A stretch of DNA of 64,000 bases from Armatimonadota bacterium (lineage in GTDB: Bacteria > Sysuimicrobiota > Sysuimicrobiia > Sysuimicrobiales > Humicultoraceae). Of the stretch, positions 17,852-24,766 are shown one piece after another. The notes under the pieces are model-generated. The model did not search any database. It saw only the letters and a list, made by a program, of their open reading frames with translations, and was not told the DNA's origin. Position 1 is the first letter of the stretch. The number at the start of each line of letters is the position of its first letter. The stretch covers positions 1 to 64,000 of the forward strand of contig JAVHMA010000013.1 in assembly GCA_031081715.1 (NCBI GenBank), written 5' to 3'. Both the position numbers and the translations under genes were made by a program.

Positions 17852-17881
17852 TTGACGGGCCCGCGGGCCCGAGGATAGAAT
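17852..17881 (+). promoter_or_regulatory. Promoter with a perfect 14-bp palindrome in the spacer
   Basis: TTGACG (17852-17857) and TAGAAT (17876-17881) are 18 bp apart and point to the operon starting at 17931. The spacer is almost filled by GGGCCCGCGGGCCC (17857-17870), a perfect inverted repeat that could be an operator for a dimeric regulator. It lies between the divergent UPF0182 gene and this operon, so either direction could be affected. Confidence 0.55.
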
Positions 17882-17930
17882 AGTCGAGCCGTAGGCGTCC
17901 GGTCACTAGCGCGGAGGCGGGGGCGCTCAG

Positions 17931-18248
17931 ATGGCAGACACGATCACGCGCGACGAAGCGATCGACGCGCTCAAGACCGTTTTCGATCCGGAGATCCCGG
18001 TGAACGTGTGGGACCTGGGCCTGGTCTACGATCTCCAGCTGCACGACGGCGAGGTCGCGATCCAGATGACCCTGACCGCCCCGGGCTGCCCGGTCGGCCC
18101 GCAGATCGCCGCGGAGATCGAGGAGAAGCTGCGGGCGCTCGGCGCGTCGGCGGTCTCGGTCGCGTTCGTGTGGTCGCCGCCGTGGACGACCGAGCGGGTG
18201 ACGCCCGATGGCAAGCTGCAGCTGCAGATGATGGGCATCCCGGTGTGA
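17931..18248 (+). CDS. MIP18/DUF59 (PaaD/SufT-like) iron-sulfur assembly protein
   Basis: A 105-residue single-domain protein. FDPEIPVNVWDLGLVYDL near the N-terminus and the conserved TAPGCPVG turn (Cys at about residue 48) define the DUF59/MIP18 family, which helps assemble or insert Fe-S clusters; SufT and PaaD are characterised examples. First gene of a four-gene operon in which each start overlaps the preceding stop. Its own stop overlaps the next GTG start. Confidence 0.9.
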   Translation: MADTITRDEAIDALKTVFDPEIPVNVWDLGLVYDLQLHDGEVAIQMTLTAPGCPVGPQIAAEIEEKLRALGASAVSVAFVWSPPWTTERVTPDGKLQLQMMGIPV

Positions 18249-18637
18249 CCGTGCGCGTCCTCATCGTGGACGACAACCTGCTGTCGTGCACGCGCCTGTT
18301 GAACCAGGCGCAGGCCGCAGGCTGGCAGGCGCGGGCGGTCGGCCCCGGCGCCGAGGCGCTCGCGCATGCCAGGCAGCACCGCCCTGACGCGATCGTCGTG
18401 AATCTGGCCGCGGCCTCCACCGATCCCGTGCTGTTCCTGCGGGCCCTGCGGGCCGAACCCGACCTGGCGCCGGTACCGGTGCTGGGCTTCTGCGGGCACC
18501 GCGAGACGCGCCGGCGCGAGGGCGCGGTGGCCGCCGGGTGCAACCGGGTCGTGGCGAACTCCGCCGTGGCCTCGGACCTGCGCGCGCAGGTGGAGCGCCT
18601 ACTCGCCGGCGTCTTTCCGGTCGGGCATGGCGTCTAG
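18245..18637 (+). CDS. Degenerate response-regulator receiver domain protein
   Basis: A 130-residue stand-alone receiver-like domain. It keeps the acidic pair at the end of beta-1 (RVLIVDDNLLS) and the alternating alpha/beta pattern, but the position of the phosphoacceptor Asp at the end of beta-3 reads DAIVVNLAA, that is Asn, and the usual beta-5 Lys is replaced (VVANSAV). Phosphorylation is therefore unlikely; it would act as a pseudo-receiver by protein contact. GTG start overlapping the previous stop (GTGA); a second GTG at 18251 is also possible. Confidence 0.75.
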   Translation: MTVRVLIVDDNLLSCTRLLNQAQAAGWQARAVGPGAEALAHARQHRPDAIVVNLAAASTDPVLFLRALRAEPDLAPVPVLGFCGHRETRRREGAVAAGCNRVVANSAVASDLRAQVERLLAGVFPVGHGV

Positions 18638-19151
18638 GCCCCGCCGGCAGGAGCGCCGGGCGCGCACGCGCCAGGCCCCGCGCTCCTCCACCGGCCTGGT
18701 GGCGCTGTTGGTCGCCGGCGCCGCGATCCTCCTCGTCGGCGGGTTGCTCTACCGCGCGGTCGTGGGCACGACCGGCGCGTCGGCCGGCCCGCGCATCGGC
18801 GACCACTGGCACGCGCCCTTCCGCATCATGGTGTGCGGCGAGCGCGTGCCGCCGTTGCCCGCGACCCCCGGCGACATCCACTCGCACGGCGACGACGTCA
18901 TCCACATCCACCCGTCCACGAGCGCGACGACGGGCCGCAACGCCACGCTGGCCGCGTTTCTGGCCACCACGACCATGCGCGTCACGCCCACCGAGTTGAG
19001 CGTGGGCGGCCGGACGTACCGCACCGGCGACGCCTGCCCCGACGGCCGGCCCGGCCGCGTAAGCGTGCTGGTGAACGGTCGCGCGCTGGAGAACTTCCTC
19101 GAGTACGTGCCACGCGACGGAGACCGCGTCGAGTTTGTCTTCGGGCCGTGA
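18627..19151 (+). CDS. Membrane-anchored His-rich protein of unknown function
   Basis: A 174-residue protein with a basic cytoplasmic N-terminus (RPRRQERRARTR), one membrane helix (about residues 23-45) and an extracytoplasmic domain of about 125 residues. That domain starts with DHWHAPF and contains HSHGDDVIHIHP, a cluster of five histidines and two acidic residues that looks like a metal site, plus two cysteines. I do not recognise a named family, though the N-terminal His-Trp-His pattern recurs in proteins of unknown function. The start overlaps the previous gene by 11 bp and the stop overlaps the next start (GTGA). Confidence 0.75.
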   Translation: MASRPRRQERRARTRQAPRSSTGLVALLVAGAAILLVGGLLYRAVVGTTGASAGPRIGDHWHAPFRIMVCGERVPPLPATPGDIHSHGDDVIHIHPSTSATTGRNATLAAFLATTTMRVTPTELSVGGRTYRTGDACPDGRPGRVSVLVNGRALENFLEYVPRDGDRVEFVFGP

Positions 19152-19537
19152 CGCGCGCCTGGGTCGTGGCCCTGGCGCTCGCCGTCGTCGCGTGCAGCCG
19201 GCCGGCCGCGCTCGGGGTGGTCCCCTACTTCCCCGGCGCCGCCCGCGTGGGCACCACGAGCTTCATCGGCGAGGCCCACGGCTTTCCGGCCGCGCGCTGG
19301 GAGCAGGTGGAACTCCGCACGCAGGCGCCCTACCCGCAGGTGCGCGAGTTCTATCAGCGGGTGCGCGTGAGCGGCTGGACCTCCACCTTCGAGAGCGAGG
19401 TGCCCAAGAGCACGGGCCGCGTGTTCTCGCGCTACCTGGCCGACGGCCGCCGGCGCACGTTCTACGTCATCACCGTGGAGGAGCGAGCGCGCTCCCGGGA
19501 CGTCCTCATCTTGCTGCGGCGCGGGATTGCCAGGTAA
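19148..19537 (+). CDS. Small lipoprotein, unknown function
   Basis: A 129-residue protein starting at GTG 19148 with a lipoprotein signal ending LALAVVACSRP, the Cys at about residue 16 being the lipidation site. The mature part has an FYQRVRVSGW segment and a beta-rich C-terminus. Last gene of the MIP18 operon, coupled to the preceding gene by a GTGA overlap. The arrangement suggests that the anchored His-rich protein and this lipoprotein act together at the cell surface; no function is known. Confidence 0.7.
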   Translation: MTRAWVVALALAVVACSRPAALGVVPYFPGAARVGTTSFIGEAHGFPAARWEQVELRTQAPYPQVREFYQRVRVSGWTSTFESEVPKSTGRVFSRYLADGRRRTFYVITVEERARSRDVLILLRRGIAR

Positions 19538-19555
19538 CGGGTGGGATGCTATGCT
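19527..19555 (+). promoter_or_regulatory. Promoter for a small transcript
   Basis: TTGCCA (19527-19532) and TATGCT (19550-19555) are spaced by 17 bp. The promoter overlaps the end of the lipoprotein gene and drives a unit with a small hairpin (CCACCT/AGGTGG, 19567-19583), a perfect Shine-Dalgarno site and a 14-codon ORF. Confidence 0.5.
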
Positions 19556-19610
19556 CCTGCCATCGACCACCTGTGCAAGGTGGCTACGGAGAAAGGAGGT
19601 GAGGCCGACG

Positions 19611-19655
19611 ATGAGTCGAGAGACCCCGGCCCACCAGTGGAGGATGGCTTCGTAG
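19611..19655 (+). CDS. Putative 14-residue small ORF / leader-like peptide
   Basis: An ATG at 19611 lies eight bases after AAAGGAGGTGA (19592-19602), the strongest ribosome-binding site in the region. It encodes MSRETPAHQWRMAS, then TAG. No protein-coding gene follows on this strand before 27996, so it is not an obvious leader of a downstream gene. Bases 19624-19633 (CCCCGGCCCA) inside the ORF are exactly complementary to TGGGCCGGGG (19691-19700) in the terminator, so ribosome passage could influence termination or RNA folding. Function unknown; a dual-function small RNA is one option. Confidence 0.4.
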   Translation: MSRETPAHQWRMAS

Positions 19656-19668
19656 GTCGCGCCTCATC

Positions 19669-19712
19669 GCGCGGCCGGCGTCCTGGCTCGTGGGCCGGGG
19701 CGCTTTTCTTTT
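19669..19712 (+). terminator. Rho-independent terminator of the small transcript
   Basis: A GC-rich 3' arm (GGGCCGGGGCGC) is followed at once by TTTTCTTTT. The 5' arm can be the local GCGCGGCC (19669-19676, bulged) or the distal CCCCGGCCCA inside the small ORF. The terminator ends about 10 bp before the stop of the convergent sialidase-like gene. Confidence 0.6.
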
Positions 19713-19721
19713 CCGGTTGCC

Positions 19722-20693
19722 TTACGGATCGAGGATGACGTGCGCGATGGCCGTGCGGCGGTGCGTGTAGGCGACGTGCACCCGGCCCGCCCCATCGACC
19801 ACGATCGCCGGATAGGAGAACTCGCCAGGGCCCTCCTCGAGCGTGAGCACGTGGCGCCACGTCTCACCGCCGTCGGCGCTCTCGGCCAGGCAGAGCGGGT
19901 ACCGCAGGTCCCACTCCATCGGATCGCGGCCGCGGTCGGTGGCATTGTAGGCCAGCCACAGCCGGCCGTCGGGAAGGCACGCCATGTCGATGCCGGCGTT
20001 AGGGTTCGGTAGCGGGGTGGCCCGCACCCCCCCCCAGGTGCGCCCCCCGTCGGCGCTCTCCGCTCGCCAGATCCGGCCGACCTTGGTGCGCATCAGCATC
20101 AGCAGCCGGCCGGGCCCGGCCTCGGCGAGGGTGCCCTGGATCATCGGGACGCCGCTGGCGGCACCGATGGTCAGGTCGTCGAAGACCCACCGGTCGGCGT
20201 GCCGAGCGACCCCCAGACGGGCGATCCCGACCCGCCACGCGACCTCGTCGTAGACCGGAAGCAGTAGCTCAGCGTCCAGGCGCCACGGTTTGTTCTTGGT
20301 GAGCACGCCGGGCCGGTCGAGCAGCACCGTCTCCGGCCCCCACGTGCGCCCTCCGTCGAGGGAGAGACGCGCGCACGGTCTTCCACCGGTGCACCACGCC
20401 CCCCAGACCCGGAAGTAGGCGAGCCAGATGACGCCGGGCGCGCCCAGGAACAACACCGGGTTGCCGCAGGGGTGTCCGCCGTGGGGCACCGCCTCGGCCG
20501 GGGGGTCCCACGCGTCCGCGCCCGCGCGCAGCCGGGCGACGTAGATGGCGGAGTCGGGCTCGCCCTCCGCGGTGCCGCCGAACCACGCCCCCAGCAGATC
20601 GCCCGTGGGCAGGGGCAGGAGCGTGGCGCCGTGACAGAACGCCGTGGGCAGCGGGTTCGTGGCGACGAGCCGGGCGGCCGGGCGCGCGCGCAC
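19722..20693 (-). CDS. Sialidase-family (Asp-box / BNR repeat) beta-propeller protein
   Basis: A 323-residue protein with three clear Asp-boxes of the form S-x-DGG-x-TW (LSLDGGRTWG, ESADGGRTWG, ESADGGETWR), spaced as in a six-bladed propeller, and an early GAWFGGTAEG segment. There is no signal peptide, so it would be cytoplasmic. GTG start at 20693, two bases after the stop of the upstream permease, so it is the last gene of the sugar operon. Members hydrolyse glycosides or bind sugars. Sialidase specificity is not proven; a role in processing the imported sugar is inferred. Confidence 0.75.
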   Translation of the reverse strand: MRARPAARLVATNPLPTAFCHGATLLPLPTGDLLGAWFGGTAEGEPDSAIYVARLRAGADAWDPPAEAVPHGGHPCGNPVLFLGAPGVIWLAYFRVWGAWCTGGRPCARLSLDGGRTWGPETVLLDRPGVLTKNKPWRLDAELLLPVYDEVAWRVGIARLGVARHADRWVFDDLTIGAASGVPMIQGTLAEAGPGRLLMLMRTKVGRIWRAESADGGRTWGGVRATPLPNPNAGIDMACLPDGRLWLAYNATDRGRDPMEWDLRYPLCLAESADGGETWRHVLTLEEGPGEFSYPAIVVDGAGRVHVAYTHRRTAIAHVILDP

Positions 20694-20695
20694 GG

Positions 20696-21517
20696 CTACT
20701 TGTGCGCGGTCATCGTGATGCCGCGGATGATGGACTGCTGCAGGAAGAGGAACAGGACGAGCGCCGGCAGCGCGGCCAGCGACGCGCCGGCCATGAGGAT
20801 CCCGTAGTCGATGTCGTAGGCGCCCTGCAGCGCCCGCAGCCCGATCGGCAGCGTGAACATCCGGGGCGACGACAGCGCGATCATCGACCAGAAGAACTCG
20901 TTCCAGGCGAAGGTGAACATGTAGATGACCAGGGCCGCGAGCGCCGGCCGCGACAGCGGCAGGATCACGTGCCACAGGATGCGCAGATTGCCGCACCCGT
21001 CCACCCGAGCGGCGTCGTCGAGCTCGGCGGGGATGTTCACGAAGAACTGCCGCAGCAGGAAGATGCCGATCGGCATGCCGATCATCGGCAGGAAGACCGC
21101 CGGATACGTGTTGAGGAGGTGCAGGCGGTTCATCAGGAAGTACAGCGGGATGACGTTCACCTCCAACGGGATGAGCATCGACGACAGGAAGACCAGGAAC
21201 AGGGCGTCGCGCCCCCACCAGCGCAGCCGCGTGAACACGTAGGCCGCCGGGATCGACACGATGACCGACAGCGCCGTGGTGGCCGTGGCGACAATTACGC
21301 TGTTGAGCAGCCACCGAGCGAACGGCCAGCGGGTCAGCACGACGTGGACGTGGTCCCCCGTCGGCATCCCGGGGAGCAGCCGCGGCGGGGTAGCGAAGAT
21401 CTCCGGCGTGGGCTTCACCCCGGTCGCAAACATCCAGAACAGGGGTGCCACCCACAGGAGCGCCAGGACGGTCATGGCGGCCAGCAGAACGCGCGGCCAG
21501 GGCGACCGTCCGCTCAT
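20696..21517 (-). CDS. Carbohydrate ABC transporter permease (CUT1, MalG-like)
   Basis: A 273-residue membrane protein with six helices. The cytoplasmic EAA loop reads DDAARVDGCGNLRILWHVIL, the docking site for an ABC ATPase. The N-terminus (WVAPLFWMFATGVKPTPEIF) and the C-terminus ending QQSIIRGITMTAHK are typical of MalG/UgpE-type subunits. It overlaps the preceding permease by four bases. The operon carries no ATPase gene. Confidence 0.93.
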   Translation of the reverse strand: MSGRSPWPRVLLAAMTVLALLWVAPLFWMFATGVKPTPEIFATPPRLLPGMPTGDHVHVVLTRWPFARWLLNSVIVATATTALSVIVSIPAAYVFTRLRWWGRDALFLVFLSSMLIPLEVNVIPLYFLMNRLHLLNTYPAVFLPMIGMPIGIFLLRQFFVNIPAELDDAARVDGCGNLRILWHVILPLSRPALAALVIYMFTFAWNEFFWSMIALSSPRMFTLPIGLRALQGAYDIDYGILMAGASLAALPALVLFLFLQQSIIRGITMTAHK

Positions 21518-22398
21518 AGGTGCGACTCGTACCCCAGCCAGCGGAACGACAGCAACGTCAGGCCCAGGATGATGACGAACAACACCACGCCGACGGCCGC
21601 CGCCTGCCCCATCTGCAGGAACTCGAACCCGTACCGGTAGAGGTAGAGCGCGAGCACCTCGGAGGCCCGGCCGGGGCCGCCGGCGGTCATGATGAGCACC
21701 TGCCCGAAGACGATGAACCCCGAGATGGTGGTCAGCACCAGGGCGAACAGCACGGCGGGCCGCAGCAGCGGCAGGACGATCGAGAGGAAGATCCGCGCGC
21801 CGGACGCGCCGTCGAGCCGCGCTGCCTCGTACAGCTCGTCAGGAATGTCCTCCAGCGCCGCGCGGAACAGCACCATGCGGTAGCCGGCCAGCCACCAGGC
21901 CGTCGTAAGCGCCAGCGCCGGGATCACCCAGCGTGGCTCGTTGAGGAAGGGCGGCGCGCCGAGGCCGAGGGAGCGGAGCACGATCAACAGCACGCCGAAG
22001 TCGGGGTCCATCATCCACCGCCAGATCAGGCCCACCACCGAGACGGTCAGCAAGTAGGGGAAGAAGAAGCCGGCCTCCAGCCAGCGCCCGGCGCGGCTGT
22101 GGCGGACGCCGAAGACGAACAACGCCAGCAGCAGGCCGATGCCCACGATGAGCGGAATGGCCAGCGCGGCGAAGCCGAGGGTGTTGCGCAACGCGTTCCA
22201 GAAGCGCGGGTCGCGCGCCAGTGTGGCGTAGTTCCCGAGGCCGATGAAGGTCACCTCGCCCAGCAGGTCCCATCGGAACAGGCTGATGTAGAACCCGTAG
22301 AGGACCGGGCCGAGTCGGAAGAGGATCCAGAACGCCGCGAACGGCAGCAGGAACAGCGCGATCTCGGCGGTGGAGACGAGACGCGGGTGGCGGAGCAT
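21514..22398 (-). CDS. Carbohydrate ABC transporter permease (CUT1, MalF-like)
   Basis: A 294-residue protein with six helices and the EAA loop YEAARLDGASGARIFLSIVL. The N-terminal FLLPFAAFWILFRLGPVLYG is typical of MalF/UgpA-type subunits. It pairs with the downstream permease (four-base overlap). A strong hairpin in the 66 bp before it may set its level relative to the binding protein. Confidence 0.93.
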   Translation of the reverse strand: MLRHPRLVSTAEIALFLLPFAAFWILFRLGPVLYGFYISLFRWDLLGEVTFIGLGNYATLARDPRFWNALRNTLGFAALAIPLIVGIGLLLALFVFGVRHSRAGRWLEAGFFFPYLLTVSVVGLIWRWMMDPDFGVLLIVLRSLGLGAPPFLNEPRWVIPALALTTAWWLAGYRMVLFRAALEDIPDELYEAARLDGASGARIFLSIVLPLLRPAVLFALVLTTISGFIVFGQVLIMTAGGPGRASEVLALYLYRYGFEFLQMGQAAAVGVVLFVIILGLTLLSFRWLGYESHL

Positions 22399-22424
22399 CG
22401 GCAGGACGGCTCCCGGGCGGACCG

Positions 22425-22460
22425 CCGGGGGAGGGCGCCCACACGGGCACCCTCCCCCGG
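22425..22460 (-). promoter_or_regulatory. Intercistronic hairpin between binding-protein and permease genes
   Basis: The 16-base arms CCGGGGGAGGGTGCCC and GGGCGCCCTCCCCCGG with a four-base loop form an almost perfect stem. The single irregular pair is G-U only if the minus strand is transcribed, which supports it acting in the operon mRNA. Such hairpins often protect the binding-protein mRNA and lower permease expression. No U-run follows, so it is not a strong intrinsic terminator. Confidence 0.65.
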
Positions 22461-22464
22461 AGCC

Positions 22465-23787
22465 CTAGCTCGAGAGCACGCGGTTGACCTCGGCTTCGGC
22501 CCGGGCCAGCGCGTCCCGGGGCGCGAGACGGCCGTTGTACGCCTCCTGAACGTACGGCTCGATCGCCGAGTGCACCTGAGGCGCCCTCTCGTGGATCAGC
22601 GGGTAGTGGACGTAGCCCCGATTGGCCATGTCGGTGAACTTGCTCAGGGCGAGCTTCCACGAGTCCGACTCGAGCAGGTCCTTCGCCCGCTGGGCAGGCA
22701 CGAACGCCGGAATGTGGCCGCCGTAGACCCCCCAGATGTCCGAATGCTCGTTGATCCACTTGATGGCCCGGATCGCGGCGACCAGCATCTCGTTGCTCGT
22801 CCGCTCGGGCCGCTGGCGCGGGATCACCAGATTGTGGCTGTCGCCCCAGGTGGTCGGGCGGTCGAAGAACCGCGGGACGTAGTGGAACCCGAAGTTCACG
22901 TTGCTGTCCTTGGCCGTCGGCAGGTACCAGTTGCCCGCCAGCAGCATCCCGAGCTGGCCGGCGGCAAACTGCTTGAAGCCGTCGGTCCCGGGTTGGTTCC
23001 AGCCGCGCCGGATCATGCCCGCCAGGTAGTCCAGCGCGCGCAGCCCACGCTCCTCGTTGAACGCCGCGCGCCGGCCGTCGGGCGTGAGCAACGAGCCACC
23101 CTGGCCCCAGAACAGGATTTCCCAGGCGCGGCGGATCTTGCGCGGCAGCGCGTCCTCCGCCGGGTGGAACGCCAGGGTGTTCGCGCGGGTGCGAATGGCC
23201 TCGCAGGCGCGCTCGAACTCCTCGCGCGTCTCCGGGGGCCGGTCGGGGTCGAGCCCCGCGCGGCGGAAGATGTCCTTGTTGTACCACAGGCCCCACATGT
23301 GGGAGTCCAGCGGCACCAGGTAGCGCCGGCCCTGGTGGACGCCGGCATCCCAGACCGTTTTCGTGTAGTCACGCCCGCGGATGCCGGCGGCGTCGAGCAG
23401 GTTGCCCGCGCGCGACTCGTCGAGCGGGGTGAGCGCCCGCCATACGTCGAGGATGCGACTCGTGTGGCAGATGCCGATGTGCGGCGCGTTGCCGGCGCCG
23501 ACCGCGGCGAAGAGCTGCGCGTAGTACTCCGCCCACTGCCCTTGCAGCAAGTTGAGCCGCACCGTCTGGTGGGCCGCGTTGAACGCGCGGACGATCCGCT
23601 CCATCGCCGCGGCGTCGCCGCTGTGGAACAGCGTGTAGTAGTCCAGCGTCATCACCCGCGGCTGCGCCAGCGCCGGCGGGAGCCGGACCGAACCGACCGC
23701 GGCGGCCGCGGTAAGGGCAGCCGCTCCGTGGAGGAAGGCGCGCCGGGTCATCGTGGCGCCCTGCTCACCATCTCCTGTCCACCCCAT
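22465..23787 (-). CDS. Sugar ABC transporter substrate-binding protein, Tat-type signal
   Basis: A 440-residue extracellular solute-binding protein (family 1). I use the ATG at 23787, seven bases after GGAGGTGATG. The N-terminus has a twin-arginine signal (TRRAFLHGAAALTAAAAVGS) with likely cleavage near PALAQP. The body has the periplasmic-binding-protein pattern, with YYTLFHSGDAAAMERIVRAF at the start and GNWYLPTAKDS around the middle. It delivers a sugar to the two CUT1 permeases; the ligand is unknown. Confidence 0.92.
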   Translation of the reverse strand: MGWTGDGEQGATMTRRAFLHGAAALTAAAAVGSVRLPPALAQPRVMTLDYYTLFHSGDAAAMERIVRAFNAAHQTVRLNLLQGQWAEYYAQLFAAVGAGNAPHIGICHTSRILDVWRALTPLDESRAGNLLDAAGIRGRDYTKTVWDAGVHQGRRYLVPLDSHMWGLWYNKDIFRRAGLDPDRPPETREEFERACEAIRTRANTLAFHPAEDALPRKIRRAWEILFWGQGGSLLTPDGRRAAFNEERGLRALDYLAGMIRRGWNQPGTDGFKQFAAGQLGMLLAGNWYLPTAKDSNVNFGFHYVPRFFDRPTTWGDSHNLVIPRQRPERTSNEMLVAAIRAIKWINEHSDIWGVYGGHIPAFVPAQRAKDLLESDSWKLALSKFTDMANRGYVHYPLIHERAPQVHSAIEPYVQEAYNGRLAPRDALARAEAEVNRVLSS

Positions 23788-23832
23788 GGTCATCACCTCC
23801 ATCATCAACCACCAGGCCAGCCAGCGTGAACC

Positions 23833-24762
23833 TCAGCGCTCACTCTCACCTCCCATCGACAGACGCCCGAGCGCGGCCAGGGCGGCCCGGAGCCGCTCGA
23901 CCTCCCCCGCCTCGGGCGGCAGCAACGGGGGGCGCGGCGGGCCGACCTCAAGACCGGTGGCAAGGCGGATCGCCTCGCGGACGAGCGGGACCGGATTGGC
24001 CCGGCCCGGCGGGACCAGCGCCCGGTACAGCGGGAACAGCCGTTGATGGAGCGCGGTCGCATCGCGGACCGCGCCGGCCTTGAACCGCTGGATCATCTCC
24101 CGGATCAGGTCGCCGCACACGTGCGCGGCTCCGCTCACCACACCCGACCCGCCCTGGCTCAGGACCGGCAGGGTCATGGGGTCATCGCCGCTGTAGACGC
24201 GCAGCCGCGGGGCGGCCCGCAAGTAGTCCGAGACCTGGAGCGGGTTGGCGGTCGCCTGGTCCTTCACGGCGACCACATTGGGCAGTTCGGCGAGCCGGGC
24301 CACCACCTCGGGCGTCAGGTTCACGCCGGTAAAGAGCGGGATGTTGTAGAGCACCACCGGCAGCCGCGTGGCCGCCGCCGCCGCCGCGACGTGCGCGTAC
24401 AGCTCGTCCTGTCCCGGCCGGCTGAAGTAGGGAGCGATGACCGCGACGGCATCGTAGCCCAGACGCTCGGCAGCCTCGGTGAGCGCCACCGTCTCCCGCG
24501 TGGTGGCCGCGCCGGTGCCGGCGACGAGCGGGAGCCGCCCGCCGGAGGCAGCCTTCGCGTCCGCGAACAGCCGCAGCCGCTCGTCGAACGTCAGCGCGTA
24601 GAACTCGCCCGTGGTCCCGGCCACGAACAGGCTGTCCGCGAGGCGGCCGGCCACGACGTGCTCCACCAACCGGCGCAGCGCGCCGGCGTCCACCTCGCCG
24701 CGCGCGTCGAAGGGCGTGACCAGCGGCAGCACGAGCTCGCCGAGCAGGCGCTCGCCCCCCAT
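23833..24762 (-). CDS. DHDPS/NAL-family lyase or aldolase (DapA-like)
   Basis: A 309-residue TIM-barrel class I aldolase. Motifs are LVTPFDARGEVD, the GTTGEFYAL substrate-carboxylate loop near residue 48, the catalytic Tyr in VVLYNIP near 135 and the Schiff-base Lys in VVAVKDQ near 165. The family includes dihydrodipicolinate synthase, N-acetylneuraminate lyase and 2-keto-3-deoxy-sugar acid aldolases. The operon context (sugar ABC system, sialidase-like protein, sugar kinase) points to sugar catabolism rather than lysine synthesis. The exact substrate is open. Confidence 0.9.
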   Translation of the reverse strand: MGGERLLGELVLPLVTPFDARGEVDAGALRRLVEHVVAGRLADSLFVAGTTGEFYALTFDERLRLFADAKAASGGRLPLVAGTGAATTRETVALTEAAERLGYDAVAVIAPYFSRPGQDELYAHVAAAAAATRLPVVLYNIPLFTGVNLTPEVVARLAELPNVVAVKDQATANPLQVSDYLRAAPRLRVYSGDDPMTLPVLSQGGSGVVSGAAHVCGDLIREMIQRFKAGAVRDATALHQRLFPLYRALVPPGRANPVPLVREAIRLATGLEVGPPRPPLLPPEAGEVERLRAALAALGRLSMGGESER

Positions 24763-24766
24763 CGGC

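Noticed and set aside
19722-20693. Calling the Asp-box protein a true exported sialidase
   Set aside because: No signal peptide, and the Arg triad of sialidases could not be placed with confidence; annotated only at family level.
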